NCBI GenBank assembly: GCA_003569705.1
Contig: BGOU01000002.1
Location: 1 to 64,000 of the forward strand
Reading direction: 5' to 3'
DNA: 64,000 bases
From: Nitrosarchaeum sp.
GTDB taxonomy: Archaea > Thermoproteota > Nitrososphaeria > Nitrososphaerales > Nitrosopumilaceae
Both the position numbers and the translations under genes were made by a program. Below the pieces are notes generated by a model. It worked only from the letters and a program-made list of their open reading frames with translations. It made no database searches and had not been told where the DNA came from. Below are positions 29,564 through 37,915 of this stretch, piece after piece. The first letter of the stretch is position 1. Each line of letters opens with the position of its first letter.

Positions 29564-30193
29564 ATGAGCACTGTCACTGCACAAGCCATAAAAGATTCCC
29601 TAAAGCAATGCATGGATCCTGAAGTCCCACTAAATATTGTTGAGATGGGATTAATCTATGGAATTGATGTGGTAGAAAATAATAATGTTAATATCAAAAT
29701 GACTATGACCACACAAGGCTGTCCCCTCCATGAGACACTAGTCCAAGATGTAACAAGATATGCCAAAAAAGTTCCAGGGGTAAATAACGTTAAAGTCGAT
29801 ATTGTTTGGGAACCAAAATGGACAATGGATAGTATGACTGAAGAAGGAAAAGCAAAAATCAAAAACATGAGTGCTGCAATGACTACTCCGGCACCAATCA
29901 ATTATGAAACTGCCTTACCTCAAGGAGTTGGAAAACTAGTACAACAAGAAGATGGTTCAATGGTACTAGCTAATGAACATGAACAGGGATTTATGGTTAA
30001 TCAAGCAATTGTAGATTTTTGGAAGTCATGCAATGGAGAACGTAAAGTCACTGAATTAGTAGAGATGTTTGCACAACAGACAGGACTGCAAAGAAATCAA
30101 GTAGAAAAAGAAGTAATGCAATTATTGCAACAACTACGTGAAGGTGGATTGATTGCAATCCCAGATGCACCAAATGTTCAATTCAGAAAGTAA
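29564..30193 (+). CDS. MIP18/DUF59 iron-sulfur assembly protein with C-terminal PqqD-like domain
   Basis: 209 residues in two parts. Residues about 7-85 are a MIP18 (DUF59/SufT-like) domain: CMDPEVPLNIVEMGLIYGIDV, MTMTTQGCPLHETLVQDV and VKVDIVWEPKWTMDSMTEEG. Residues about 120-200 are a PqqD-like winged domain: MVNQAIVDFWKSCNGERKVTELVEMFAQQTG onward. DUF59 proteins help install Fe-S clusters, and the Cys in TQGC is the conserved one. The C-terminal fusion may add a protein- or peptide-binding surface. Likely a leaderless message from the TATA box near 29533. Confidence 0.82.
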   Translation: MSTVTAQAIKDSLKQCMDPEVPLNIVEMGLIYGIDVVENNNVNIKMTMTTQGCPLHETLVQDVTRYAKKVPGVNNVKVDIVWEPKWTMDSMTEEGKAKIKNMSAAMTTPAPINYETALPQGVGKLVQQEDGSMVLANEHEQGFMVNQAIVDFWKSCNGERKVTELVEMFAQQTGLQRNQVEKEVMQLLQQLREGGLIAIPDAPNVQFRK

Positions 30194-30195
30194 TT

Positions 30196-30843
30196 TTAGA
30201 AAATATAATTTGAACTTGCACCGTCAAAATTAATTACAACACCTGAAAGATATTTTATATTATTTTGAATAATTGCTTTAACAAAATTTCCAATCTCTTC
30301 TGGTTCTCCAAGTCTTTTCATGGGAAGGGATTTTTTGTATTCTTCAATGTTTTCTATTAGTTCTCTAGTTCTATCTGTATTGATCAGTCCCGGTGCAATG
30401 TTGATGCAACTGATATTTTTTGTTGCATACTCTTTGCTTAGAATTTTAAAGATTTCACTAAATGCAGCACGATATGCAGATGATATTATCAACTTTGCAT
30501 TAGGCTCTTTGATTACACTAGAACTAATCAAAAATATGTATCCACCATCATTGATTTTTATATTTTGTAAAATTATACAAAATCCCAAAAATAACTGATT
30601 ATGATATTTATTCCATTCTTCTTCTGTGATATCTGCAAATTCTTTGGCTACAGGTCCTCCTGTATTGAGAACCAGTACATCTGTTTGATTATGAATCTGA
30701 ACAAATTTTTTCACACTATTCAAATTTGATGTATCTATATCATTTCTTGACGCTGCAAAAACATCAATTCCTATTGATTTTAGTGACTCTGAAATTGCCT
30801 TACCAATCCCTCTAGAACCACCAAGAATAATTGCTCTAGTCAT
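30196..30843 (-). CDS. Atypical short-chain dehydrogenase
   Basis: 215-residue SDR. IILGGSRGIGKAISESL is the nucleotide-binding motif and VLNTGGPVAKEF stands for NNAG. The active-site region ISSSVIKEPNAKLIISSAYRAAFSEIF has Ser and Tyr but Ala instead of the lysine of YxxxK, as in the subgroup with R-A-A. YLSGVVINFDGASSNYIF closes the domain. The enzyme may be catalytically altered. Leftward; the 3' end is 3 bases from the MIP18-like gene, which runs rightward. Confidence 0.8.
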   Translation of the reverse strand: MTRAIILGGSRGIGKAISESLKSIGIDVFAASRNDIDTSNLNSVKKFVQIHNQTDVLVLNTGGPVAKEFADITEEEWNKYHNQLFLGFCIILQNIKINDGGYIFLISSSVIKEPNAKLIISSAYRAAFSEIFKILSKEYATKNISCINIAPGLINTDRTRELIENIEEYKKSLPMKRLGEPEEIGNFVKAIIQNNIKYLSGVVINFDGASSNYIF

Positions 30844-30868
30844 GTTTCTCTAACATGTCATTCTATAA

Positions 30869-31108
30869 TTAAATTTCTTTAATCTCTGTAATTGTTCCCA
30901 ACACTGAATCCATCTGAATAATGGCTTTTTTCTCATCCCAGCCAAGGGCAACATACCAATCCCCTGAATTATCATCATATTTTGTCTCTAATGTCTTGAT
31001 GTTTTCTGGTTGAATGTTGTATTTTTTTGCAACACCTGAAACAGCTAAAGCAATGGCATCTTTTTCTTTTTCCAGTCTTCTTTTCATTAACCCTATTCCA
31101 GGACTCAT
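30869..31108 (-). CDS. Small conserved-looking protein, PepSY-like pattern
   Basis: 79 residues, or 72 from the second Met. The pattern is an amphipathic helix (KRRLEKEKDAIALAVSGVAKKY) then beta strands ending DWYVALGWDEKKAIIQMDSVLGTITEIKEI, which resembles one PepSY-like alpha-beta unit. No signal peptide. Function unknown; it precedes the SDR on the same strand by 25 bases and may be cotranscribed. Confidence 0.65.
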   Translation of the reverse strand: MSPGIGLMKRRLEKEKDAIALAVSGVAKKYNIQPENIKTLETKYDDNSGDWYVALGWDEKKAIIQMDSVLGTITEIKEI

Positions 31109-31227
31109 GATCCTTTTGATTCATTTCATCTAATATAGTTAATTCTAATAATTACCCACAGTGTTCAATTTTTTTATTTGATAAATTTACAACGCTTCAA
31201 ATACTCTAATCAAAGAGATATGCTAAT

Positions 31228-31821
31228 ATGAAATTAATCCAGAAATTCTCCAACTCATCACTTGCAAAAACTAGCACCCTCGTATCTCTAGTTTCAATTC
31301 TTGCAGTAATTGGACCTTTTGTAGTAGTGTCTGCAGGTTTTTGGGATGCAATATCTCATCTTCAAAAAGAACCTGAATTCTTTTGGAGTCTACCACACAT
31401 TGTAGTGTATACTGGTGTTTCAATAACTACTAGTGCAGCAATCATAGGAACAATTCTTTTACTTGGAAACTCTACAAAAAATTCTCTAAAACATGGAATC
31501 ATACTGATAATTACTGGTTCATTAATTCAAATAGTTTCAGGCTATGCTGATTCAATTTCACATGATGTTTTTGGAATTGACGGTTTGATCTCTTGGTCCC
31601 ATCAACCATTAGAGTTTGGTCTAGTCTTATCTGCATTAGGTGGGTTTCTAATATTAAAAAATCTAGAAAAAACAAAACTCAAAGTGTTTATCCCTTTCTC
31701 AATTATTTCATTTTTATTTTTTACAACCTGGCTTGTTTTTAACCTAGTTTTGATTTTTGGTCACACAATACAGTGTCTTCCAGTTTACAAGATATTCTCA
31801 TCTGGCTGCTCAATACTGTAA
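31228..31821 (+). CDS. Multi-pass membrane protein, unknown function
   Basis: 197 residues with about five membrane segments (SLVSILAVIGPFVVVSAGFW; VVYTGVSITTSAAIIGTILL; HGIILIITGSLIQIVSG; FGLVLSALGGFLIL; FIPFSIISFLFFTTWLVFN). His and Asp residues near the first loop (WDAISHL) and in YADSISHDVFG and SWSHQPLEFG could bind a metal. I do not recognise the family. Its 3' end overlaps the convergent gene by 37 bases. Confidence 0.7.
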   Translation: MKLIQKFSNSSLAKTSTLVSLVSILAVIGPFVVVSAGFWDAISHLQKEPEFFWSLPHIVVYTGVSITTSAAIIGTILLLGNSTKNSLKHGIILIITGSLIQIVSGYADSISHDVFGIDGLISWSHQPLEFGLVLSALGGFLILKNLEKTKLKVFIPFSIISFLFFTTWLVFNLVLIFGHTIQCLPVYKIFSSGCSIL

Positions 31822-32273
31822 TTTTTTAATTTCATATACGATGATATGATGATCATTACCGCACCTACCAATATCATCACACCTGGTGGTATCATGGTTA
31901 CAGAGCTTGCATCTCCAAATTCAACTTGCAGGTTTATTTGGTTCTCTGTTGGATTTGTTATTTTTGCAGTATAGGTTCCACTTTCAAAATCAAAATAACC
32001 AACAGCCATCTTTGTATGAACATTTTCCTCAGATATTATATTCTGATTTTTATCTAAAATCTGAACAAATACTTTATCCCTGGCAAATTCTGGCATGAAT
32101 ATTTTATAGTATCCAACACCTTTTCCATTAAAGTTCAACTCTATATCATGTGAATTAGAAGATTTTAGCACAATTTCTTCGGCAATTCTGTCTCCTTGGA
32201 GAAAAACAAATGATATCCAAATCATTCCAATTACACTCAACACCAAACCGATTTTGAATAGAGAAATCTTCAA
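31785..32273 (-). CDS. Membrane-anchored beta-domain protein, unknown function
   Basis: 162 residues: an N-terminal segment (KIGLVLSVIGMIWISFVF), an outside beta-rich domain (KVFVQILDKNQNIISEENVH; YFDFESGTYTAKITNPTENQINLQVEFG), and a second membrane helix (MIPPGVMILVGAVMIIISSYM). This emp24-like layout is common in thaumarchaeal membrane proteins of unknown function. It overlaps the convergent membrane protein gene by 37 bases. Confidence 0.65.
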   Translation of the reverse strand: MKISLFKIGLVLSVIGMIWISFVFLQGDRIAEEIVLKSSNSHDIELNFNGKGVGYYKIFMPEFARDKVFVQILDKNQNIISEENVHTKMAVGYFDFESGTYTAKITNPTENQINLQVEFGDASSVTMIPPGVMILVGAVMIIISSYMKLKNYSIEQPDENIL

Positions 32274-32317
32274 TTCATCTAGTTAGTGAATTGTTTGATT
32301 AATAAAATAATCTAAGA

Positions 32318-32391
32318 GGGCTCGGAGGGCTTCGATCCCTCGATCTAGCGGTTCGAAGCCGCTCGCACTATCCAGACTGTGCTACGAGTCC
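32318..32391 (-). tRNA. tRNA-Arg (anticodon TCG)
   Basis: Read on the minus strand, 74 bases fold as a cloverleaf: acceptor GGACTCG/CGAGCCC, D stem GCAC/GTGC, anticodon stem AGCGG/CCGCT with loop CTTCGAA (anticodon TCG), and T stem GAGGG/CCCTC with loop ATCGAAG. Position 3-70 is an A-C mismatch as written. No CCA is encoded. The downstream aminotransferase lies on the opposite strand 45 bases away. Confidence 0.9.
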
Positions 32392-32435
32392 AAACAAGTA
32401 AGAATTTAACAGGCCTAAATATCTGTCTAGGTAAT

Positions 32436-33611
32436 TTGAAAATATCAAAGAAAGTAGCTGGTGTTGAATATGCAATTAGAGATATTGTTCTAGCTGCAAG
32501 AAAAGTTGAACAAACAGGAATGAAAGTTGACTATCTCAACATTGGTGATCCTGTGCAATTTGGTTTTCAACCTCCTGATAATGTAAAAGAAGCAATGATT
32601 AATGCAATAAGAAAAGGAGAAAACTATTACTCTGCATCAGAAGGTCTCAAAGAACTCAGAGTAGAAATTGCAAAAAAAGAAAATGTAAAGGGATTGTCTA
32701 TTTCAGCTGATGATATTCTAATTACAAATGGTGTTTCTGAAGGACTTGATATGGTGATCTCATCAATTGTTGAAGAAGGTGATGAAGTACTATTGCCCGG
32801 ACCTTACTATCCACCATATGCATCATACGTCAGACTACATGGTGGAATTCCTGTAGAATTTGCAGTGGATTTGGACAACTCTACACCTGACATTGATGAT
32901 ATCAAATCAAAGATTACTTCAAAAACCATTGCAATTTGTTTGATTAGCCCAAATAATCCAACTGGTGTTGTATTTAATGAATCATCACTTAAAAAATTAG
33001 TTGAACTTGCAAATCAGCATAATCTCTATATCATCTGTGATGAGATTTATGATCAAATAATTTTTGATCAAAAATTTGTAGGAATTGGCAAAGTTGCAGG
33101 AGATTCACCAGTTATCGTTCTTAATGGATTCTCCAAAGTTCATCTAATGTCTGGATGGCGAATTGGCTATATCGCATTTAATCAATCCTCAAAACTTGAT
33201 GCATTGCGAGAAAACCTCCCAAAACTTGCCAGAGTAAGAATTGCTACAAATCTCCCAGTTCAGTATGCAGCGTTAGAATCATTGCAAGGTCCTCAAGGGT
33301 ATATTGCTGAATTTGTATCTGAAATAAAAAAGCGAAGAGATTTGGTTGTAAAACGACTAAATTCAATGCCTGGTTTGTCTTGCCCAAATCCAAAAGGTGC
33401 ATTCTATGCTTTTCCAAAAATTGAAGATAATAGATTTGGAACTGATAAAGAATTTGTACAAAAACTCTTAGAATCAAAAGGTGTGTTAACAGTACATGGT
33501 TCTGGCTTTGGAGAAAAATATGGTAGTGGACATTTTAGATTAGTGTATCTGCCTAGTCTTGAAATTTTAGATTCAGCAATGAACAAAATAGAAGAATTTG
33601 TTAGTCAATAA
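32436..33611 (+). CDS. Class I/II PLP aminotransferase, alanine aminotransferase-like
   Basis: 391 residues from TTG 32436 (MKISKKVAGVEYAIRDI). YLNIGDPVQFGFQPP, YYSASEGLKELR, LLPGPYYPPYASYV, ISPNNPTGVVF, ICDEIYDQIIFD, and the PLP lysine in LNGFSKVHLMSGWRIGY are fold type I landmarks. The likely substrate is alanine or aspartate with 2-oxoglutarate. A longer reading frame reaches back to 32379, but it runs into the tRNA-Arg gene and lacks homology-like sequence, so I chose the inner TTG. The 3' end overlaps the convergent gene by 7 bases. Confidence 0.88.
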   Translation: MKISKKVAGVEYAIRDIVLAARKVEQTGMKVDYLNIGDPVQFGFQPPDNVKEAMINAIRKGENYYSASEGLKELRVEIAKKENVKGLSISADDILITNGVSEGLDMVISSIVEEGDEVLLPGPYYPPYASYVRLHGGIPVEFAVDLDNSTPDIDDIKSKITSKTIAICLISPNNPTGVVFNESSLKKLVELANQHNLYIICDEIYDQIIFDQKFVGIGKVAGDSPVIVLNGFSKVHLMSGWRIGYIAFNQSSKLDALRENLPKLARVRIATNLPVQYAALESLQGPQGYIAEFVSEIKKRRDLVVKRLNSMPGLSCPNPKGAFYAFPKIEDNRFGTDKEFVQKLLESKGVLTVHGSGFGEKYGSGHFRLVYLPSLEILDSAMNKIEEFVSQ

Positions 33612-34003
33612 CTCCAAACTGATAATTTTTCTGGAATTATCTCTATTATACAATTAGTATCTTCTAGTAACTCTATTGCAGATTTGTTTTGTATATTATT
33701 GAAATATCTTGCGAGTATTTTTTTTGCAATTTGCTTTACTCTGATATTTTCTAAAATTATATTTGCATCTCCCTGACCCATCACACCATATATTGGAGAA
33801 TTAACTCCTGCATCTACACAAAATGCAACTTTGTTGTTTTTCTTTATGTTTTTTGCCTTTTGTGTTCTAGTGTTTGTGCCAATGTGGATTTTTTTTGCAC
33901 TATACATATACCAAACAGGTACCACATGTGGAGTTTTGTTACTTCCTATAGTTGTAAGATGTAAAACTTTTTGAGTTTTTAAAAATTCATCTCTGCGATT
34001 CAT
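33605..34003 (-). CDS. PNPOx-like flavin/F420-binding protein
   Basis: 132 residues of the pyridoxamine-5'-phosphate-oxidase-like split barrel. VLHLTTIGSNKTPHVVPVWYMYSAKKIHIGTNTRTQKAKNI is the nucleotide-binding half, followed by KVAFCVDAG and GVMGQGDANII. Members use FMN or F420. A role with F420 is possible because an F420 reductase gene lies just upstream in the same direction, but is not shown. The start overlaps the 3' end of the small membrane gene by 17 bases. Confidence 0.78.
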   Translation of the reverse strand: MNRRDEFLKTQKVLHLTTIGSNKTPHVVPVWYMYSAKKIHIGTNTRTQKAKNIKKNNKVAFCVDAGVNSPIYGVMGQGDANIILENIRVKQIAKKILARYFNNIQNKSAIELLEDTNCIIEIIPEKLSVWSY

Positions 34004-34220
34004 GTTTTCTAAATCCCAATAGTATCATAAAAACACCAAAGCCAATCATGCCTATTGATAGTTTCTCGTTAGTAAATTCTGAATTTACAATAAAGTCCTC
34101 TACAAATTCTGGACCCCATAATATTACTTGCCTAACAAGAACAATTCCTGCCATAATTATAAAAAGTGAACCAATTGCAGTATACCAATTTCTCCCACGT
34201 CTATAATATTCGTGGCTCAT
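33987..34220 (-). CDS. Small two-helix membrane protein
   Basis: 77 residues with two membrane helices (TAIGSLFIIMAGIVLVRQVIL; SIGMIGFGVFMILLGFR) and short charged ends. Function unknown. It sits between the F420 reductase and PNPOx-like genes and overlaps the latter, suggesting one operon. Confidence 0.6.
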   Translation of the reverse strand: MSHEYYRRGRNWYTAIGSLFIIMAGIVLVRQVILWGPEFVEDFIVNSEFTNEKLSIGMIGFGVFMILLGFRKHESQR

Positions 34221-34231
34221 GACTGGTAAAA

Positions 34232-34903
34232 TTAGATAATTTTGATGCCTGGATTTTTTATCTTATTTCGTATCATTGCATTTAGCAATAATGGTGTTGA
34301 AATCTCTGCCATGTATGATAATTCTCCCGGTCCCAAGTAAATTGGTCTTAATCCCTTAATTTCATTAATCAAACCATTCACTATTTCGATTGCTTCTTTA
34401 TCATCACCGCAGACAAAAATATCATAATCTAATACCATTGTTGGATTGATGAGTTTTTTTTCAGAAATCACATGAAATGCAGAAACTAGTTTTGATTTGT
34501 TTTTCATATATTTTAAAACAAGTTGATATGAAAATGGTTTGTTTTCTTTAATTGGAATAAATTCAAAGCCTACATCTGTTTTTATCATTGGAACAATTGG
34601 TGATACAACTACACAACTGTCTTTGACTAGAGGTAAAATTTCTGAGCACACTGAATCAATGTTCTCATAAGGAATTGATAAAATTAAAACATCACTATCT
34701 TTGGCAACTGAAACATTGTCGTTTCCTGTAATTGTTCCATTAATTTCTCCAAATGATTCTTTTGCAAAATTTGTGTATTCTTTTGCAGACTCTGATGCTC
34801 TTGCTGCATCCCTCGAGCCAACTATTACATTATGATTTTGAGACCATCTAAGAGCAAAACCTTTTCCCATTCCTCCAGTTCCGCCAATAATTCCAATTTT
34901 CAT
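34232..34903 (-). CDS. npdG: F420H2:NADP+ oxidoreductase
   Basis: 223 residues. KIGIIGGTGGMGKGFALRWS is the NADP-binding loop of Fno/NpdG, VIVGSRDAARA carries the phosphate-binding Ser-Arg, and VLILSIPYENIDSVCSEI and GELSYMAEISTPLLLNAMIRNKIKNPGIKI close the substrate side. It moves hydride between F420 and NADP, and is a regular thaumarchaeal gene. ATG at 34903; divergent from the histidine phosphatase gene. Confidence 0.9.
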   Translation of the reverse strand: MKIGIIGGTGGMGKGFALRWSQNHNVIVGSRDAARASESAKEYTNFAKESFGEINGTITGNDNVSVAKDSDVLILSIPYENIDSVCSEILPLVKDSCVVVSPIVPMIKTDVGFEFIPIKENKPFSYQLVLKYMKNKSKLVSAFHVISEKKLINPTMVLDYDIFVCGDDKEAIEIVNGLINEIKGLRPIYLGPGELSYMAEISTPLLLNAMIRNKIKNPGIKII

Positions 34904-34953
34904 GATATTGTTCAGAGAATCTTATTATTATCTTTATTTGACATCCGATCAAG

Positions 34954-35577
34954 TTGGGCTCAATTATTTTTCTGAGACATGGTCAAGCAAAAAATAACAT
35001 CGAGAGAATTTTAACTGGAAGAACTCCAGGTGTGCCATTAACTGAAGAGGGAATTAATCAGGCAGAAAAGGCAGCAAAATTCTTAGAACACATGAATATC
35101 TCTGCAATTTATTCCAGTCCTATTGAAAGAGCAAGACATACTGCAGAAATTGTTGGCAAACACAACTCCCTTGATGTAACCATTGATGATAGGCTAATTG
35201 AACTTGACATGGGAAAATTTACTGGTGTACCATATGATGAAATCTTTACTAGTCATGGTAATGTTTTTATGAAATTCTATAACGGTGAATTAGAAATTGC
35301 TCATAATGGAGTTGAGACTTTTTCAGAAGTAAAAAAACGCGTACTAGGCATTGTAGATCATGTCATTGAAAATCATCCTGATCAAAACGTTGTACTTGTA
35401 ACTCATATGGATCCAATCAAAGCAATGCTATCTACTGTAGTAGATCTCACACCTACAAATCTATTTGAATTAATTATTGCAAATGCATCTCTGAACATCT
35501 TTAGGGAATACAAACGTAAATTTTCAATTTCTGGACTTAATGTAATGGATCCAACTCGTTTCAATCAGGATTGGTAG
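34954..35577 (+). CDS. Histidine phosphatase, phosphoglycerate mutase-like
   Basis: 207 residues with the RHG signature IIFLRHGQAKNNIE, TPGVPLTEEGINQA, YSSPIERARHTAEI with second Arg, ELDMGKFTG, and the distal VLVTHMDPIKAML with the second catalytic His. TTG at 34954. It may act as a phosphoglycerate mutase or a nonspecific phosphatase; similarity is too general to choose. Intact and monocistronic. Confidence 0.85.
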   Translation: MGSIIFLRHGQAKNNIERILTGRTPGVPLTEEGINQAEKAAKFLEHMNISAIYSSPIERARHTAEIVGKHNSLDVTIDDRLIELDMGKFTGVPYDEIFTSHGNVFMKFYNGELEIAHNGVETFSEVKKRVLGIVDHVIENHPDQNVVLVTHMDPIKAMLSTVVDLTPTNLFELIIANASLNIFREYKRKFSISGLNVMDPTRFNQDW

Positions 35578-35590
35578 ATAGTAATCTTGA

Positions 35591-35603
35591 AAACCCTTAA
35601 ATA
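35591..35603 (+). promoter_or_regulatory. Oxidase operon promoter, BRE/TATA
   Basis: AAACCCTTAAATA is a strong thaumarchaeal BRE/TATA element about 31-43 bases before the ATG at 35634. It would start the oxidase transcript near 35628. Confidence 0.6.
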
Positions 35604-35633
35604 GAAATTATAGGTCACGTCTCTCAACCGCTA

Positions 35634-35897
35634 ATGAAGAGTATAATTGGTCTATTCTTAGTATTGGCAATTTTAGTAATAATTCCAGCAGTAAATTTTG
35701 TCTTTGCTGCAGGTGATGAACCTGAAGGATATCTTGATCGTAGAGTAGTAATCTGGAATTTATTTTATAGAATGATGACTGTTGCATTTACAGTTGGTGC
35801 CGTAGTATCTGGAACTATAATTTGGTTATGTTGGAGATTCAGAGAATCTCATCCAAAAGCAACTCCAACTCCATATGAAAAGGAAGGAGTATGGTAG
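35634..35897 (+). CDS. Oxidase subunit II membrane part (split CoxB N-terminal)
   Basis: 87 residues: a signal-anchor-like first helix (IGLFLVLAILVIIPAVNFVFA) and a second helix (MMTVAFTVGAVVSGTIIWLCW) ending WRFRESHPKATPTPYEKEG. This is the two-helix hairpin of haem-copper oxidase subunit II without the cupredoxin domain, which is coded separately at 35899. Splitting of subunit II is typical of thaumarchaeal oxidases. The next gene starts 1 base after the stop. Confidence 0.8.
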   Translation: MKSIIGLFLVLAILVIIPAVNFVFAAGDEPEGYLDRRVVIWNLFYRMMTVAFTVGAVVSGTIIWLCWRFRESHPKATPTPYEKEGVW

Positions 35898-35898
35898 A

Positions 35899-36333
35899 AT
35901 GGGACATCATTCTAACTGGCCTGAATGGGTATACGTTGGCGTTGTAATAGCTTTAATGGTTTGGGTAGGTTCAGAAGCATGGAATGCAGAAAGACTAGTC
36001 GAACATATTCCAGCAGATGCCGAAGTTATCAAAGTAACAGGACAACAATGGTTCTGGACATTTGAACATGAGGATGGAACAAAAGAAATCGGTGAATTAC
36101 ATGTTAAAGTGGGACATGCATACAAATTTGAAATAACATCAAAGGATGTTATTCATTCATTTAACATTCATGATTATGTAGTATTGTTAGATGCAGTACC
36201 TGGAAGAATCAATACAGTGTGGTTTGCCCCAAAGGAAGTTGGTGAACATGCAATTCAATGCAGAGAATATTGTGGATTAATTCACTATAACATGCGTGGT
36301 ACACTATTCATCGAGGAGGACAAGTCATCTTGA
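35899..36333 (+). CDS. coxB: Oxidase subunit II copper-A domain
   Basis: 144 residues. One N-terminal membrane helix (WVYVGVVIALMVWVGSEAW) is followed by the cupredoxin domain: VTGQQWFWTFEHEDG, VIHSFNIHDYVVLLDAVPG with the first His, and CREYCGLIHYNM near residue 121, giving the two Cys, His and Met of the binuclear copper-A site. It takes electrons from a copper carrier and passes them to subunit I. ATG 35899 is chosen over 35875 because it follows the stop of the partner gene. Confidence 0.92.
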   Translation: MGHHSNWPEWVYVGVVIALMVWVGSEAWNAERLVEHIPADAEVIKVTGQQWFWTFEHEDGTKEIGELHVKVGHAYKFEITSKDVIHSFNIHDYVVLLDAVPGRINTVWFAPKEVGEHAIQCREYCGLIHYNMRGTLFIEEDKSS

Positions 36334-36376
36334 TGCTAACCCTTTTATCCAAACTTTCAAGTGAGGAGAGTTACTG

Positions 36377-37903
36377 ATGGTTCTAGAACTACAAAAGCCA
36401 CGTCCAATTTGGCAAATAATGTTTTCAACACATCATACTGATGTCGGATTACTCTACCTCATAACATCTCTTTCATTCTTGTTTTTGGGCGGTGCATTAG
36501 CCCTTGCAATTAGAGCAGAATTGTTCTATCCTGGAACACAAATCATTGCAGACTCTATGACGTTTAACAGAATATTTACTGTACATGGAACGACATTAAT
36601 TTTCTTATTTATTCTACCATTTGCATCTGCAGTTGGTAATTATTTTGTACCAATTATGGTCAGATACAAAGACATGGCATATCCAAAATTAAATGCGATA
36701 GCATTTTGGATGATTCCCCCAGCTGGTGCATTAATTTGGTTGGGCTTTGCTGATTTTACTTGGTATGCAACACCACCATATTCTATTATCAGTGCACCGG
36801 GTCCAGCAGCAGACATGTGGATATTTGGACTAAAGATTTTAGGAATTTCATCAGTACTTGGAGCTATTAATTTTATTGTTACAATTTTAAAATGTAAACA
36901 CCCAGACATGTCAATTGGTCAAGTACCACTATTGGCTTGGTCCTTTCTAACATCATCATTAATTATTCTAGTTGCAATTCCTACATTTGCAGCAGCACTT
37001 TTGATGCTACTTACTGACAGACTTGGTGTAAGTGGATTCTTCAATCCTGCAATGGGCGGTGATCCAATTGCATATGCACACTTGTTCTGGTTTACATTCC
37101 ATCCTGAAGTGTATGTATTGGTAATTCCAGCAATTGGAATGATGTATGAAATTATTCCAAGATTTTCAAGAAAACCAATCTATAGTCACAGCTCTGGAAT
37201 CTTTGCTTTTGTATTATTATCAATGGTAAGTTTCTCGTCTTGGGCACATCACATGTATGCCACAGGAATGTCATTTACTGAAAAAACTGTATTCATGATT
37301 GGAACACTAGCTGCAGTACCGGCATCTGCCATGCATGTCTTTAACTTTATTGCCACAATGTGGAATGGTAGAATCAAATTTGCAACACCAATGATGTGGG
37401 CAGTTGGAGGAATTGCATTATTCTTCTCAGCAGGAGCAGGTGGTGTTGTAAATGCTGCAATGCCATTAGACTTTCAAACACATGACAGTTATTGGGTAGT
37501 TGGTCACTTTCACCTATTTGTAATGGGTACAATTGCATTTGGCTCAATTGGTTTTCTTTACTACATGTTCCCATATGTAACAGGAAGAATGTATAATGAG
37601 AAAATGGGACAAGCTCACTTTATAATGTCATTTATAGGCGCAGTTCTAGTATTCTTTACACAACATTTACTTGGTCTATATGGAATGCCAAGAAGAGTTT
37701 ATGATTATCCTCCAATTCCAGAATGGATTACTATGAACCAAATTGCTTCAGTAGGTGCTATGATTATTGGTGTTAGCATGTTCATATTCCTGATAAACAT
37801 GATTTACAGTTCTGCCAAAGGAAAATTAGCAGACACCGACGATCCATTCGGTCTAGGTGGCAAATACTATTATCCTTTTGAGGCAAAGAACCCACATCAT
37901 TAG
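36377..37903 (+). CDS. coxA: Haem-copper oxidase subunit I
   Basis: 508 residues with 12 expected helices. FTVHGTTLIFLF carries a haem a His, HPEVYVLVIPAIGMM near 242 the CuB His cross-linked Tyr, SSWAHHMYATG near 290 the two CuB His, and DSYWVVGHFHLFVMG near 372 the haem a3/a His pair. This is the proton-pumping core of the terminal oxidase in ammonia oxidisers. A Shine-Dalgarno GAGGAG lies at 36363-36368 and a TATA-like AACCCTTTTATC at 36338-36349, so it may have its own promoter. Confidence 0.97.
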   Translation: MVLELQKPRPIWQIMFSTHHTDVGLLYLITSLSFLFLGGALALAIRAELFYPGTQIIADSMTFNRIFTVHGTTLIFLFILPFASAVGNYFVPIMVRYKDMAYPKLNAIAFWMIPPAGALIWLGFADFTWYATPPYSIISAPGPAADMWIFGLKILGISSVLGAINFIVTILKCKHPDMSIGQVPLLAWSFLTSSLIILVAIPTFAAALLMLLTDRLGVSGFFNPAMGGDPIAYAHLFWFTFHPEVYVLVIPAIGMMYEIIPRFSRKPIYSHSSGIFAFVLLSMVSFSSWAHHMYATGMSFTEKTVFMIGTLAAVPASAMHVFNFIATMWNGRIKFATPMMWAVGGIALFFSAGAGGVVNAAMPLDFQTHDSYWVVGHFHLFVMGTIAFGSIGFLYYMFPYVTGRMYNEKMGQAHFIMSFIGAVLVFFTQHLLGLYGMPRRVYDYPPIPEWITMNQIASVGAMIIGVSMFIFLINMIYSSAKGKLADTDDPFGLGGKYYYPFEAKNPHH

Positions 37904-37915
37904 GAGAAATATGAA

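Noticed and set aside
32379-32435. Longer start of the aminotransferase at 32379
   Set aside because: This stretch runs into the tRNA-Arg gene and adds no family-like sequence; TTG 32436 gives the usual N-terminus.
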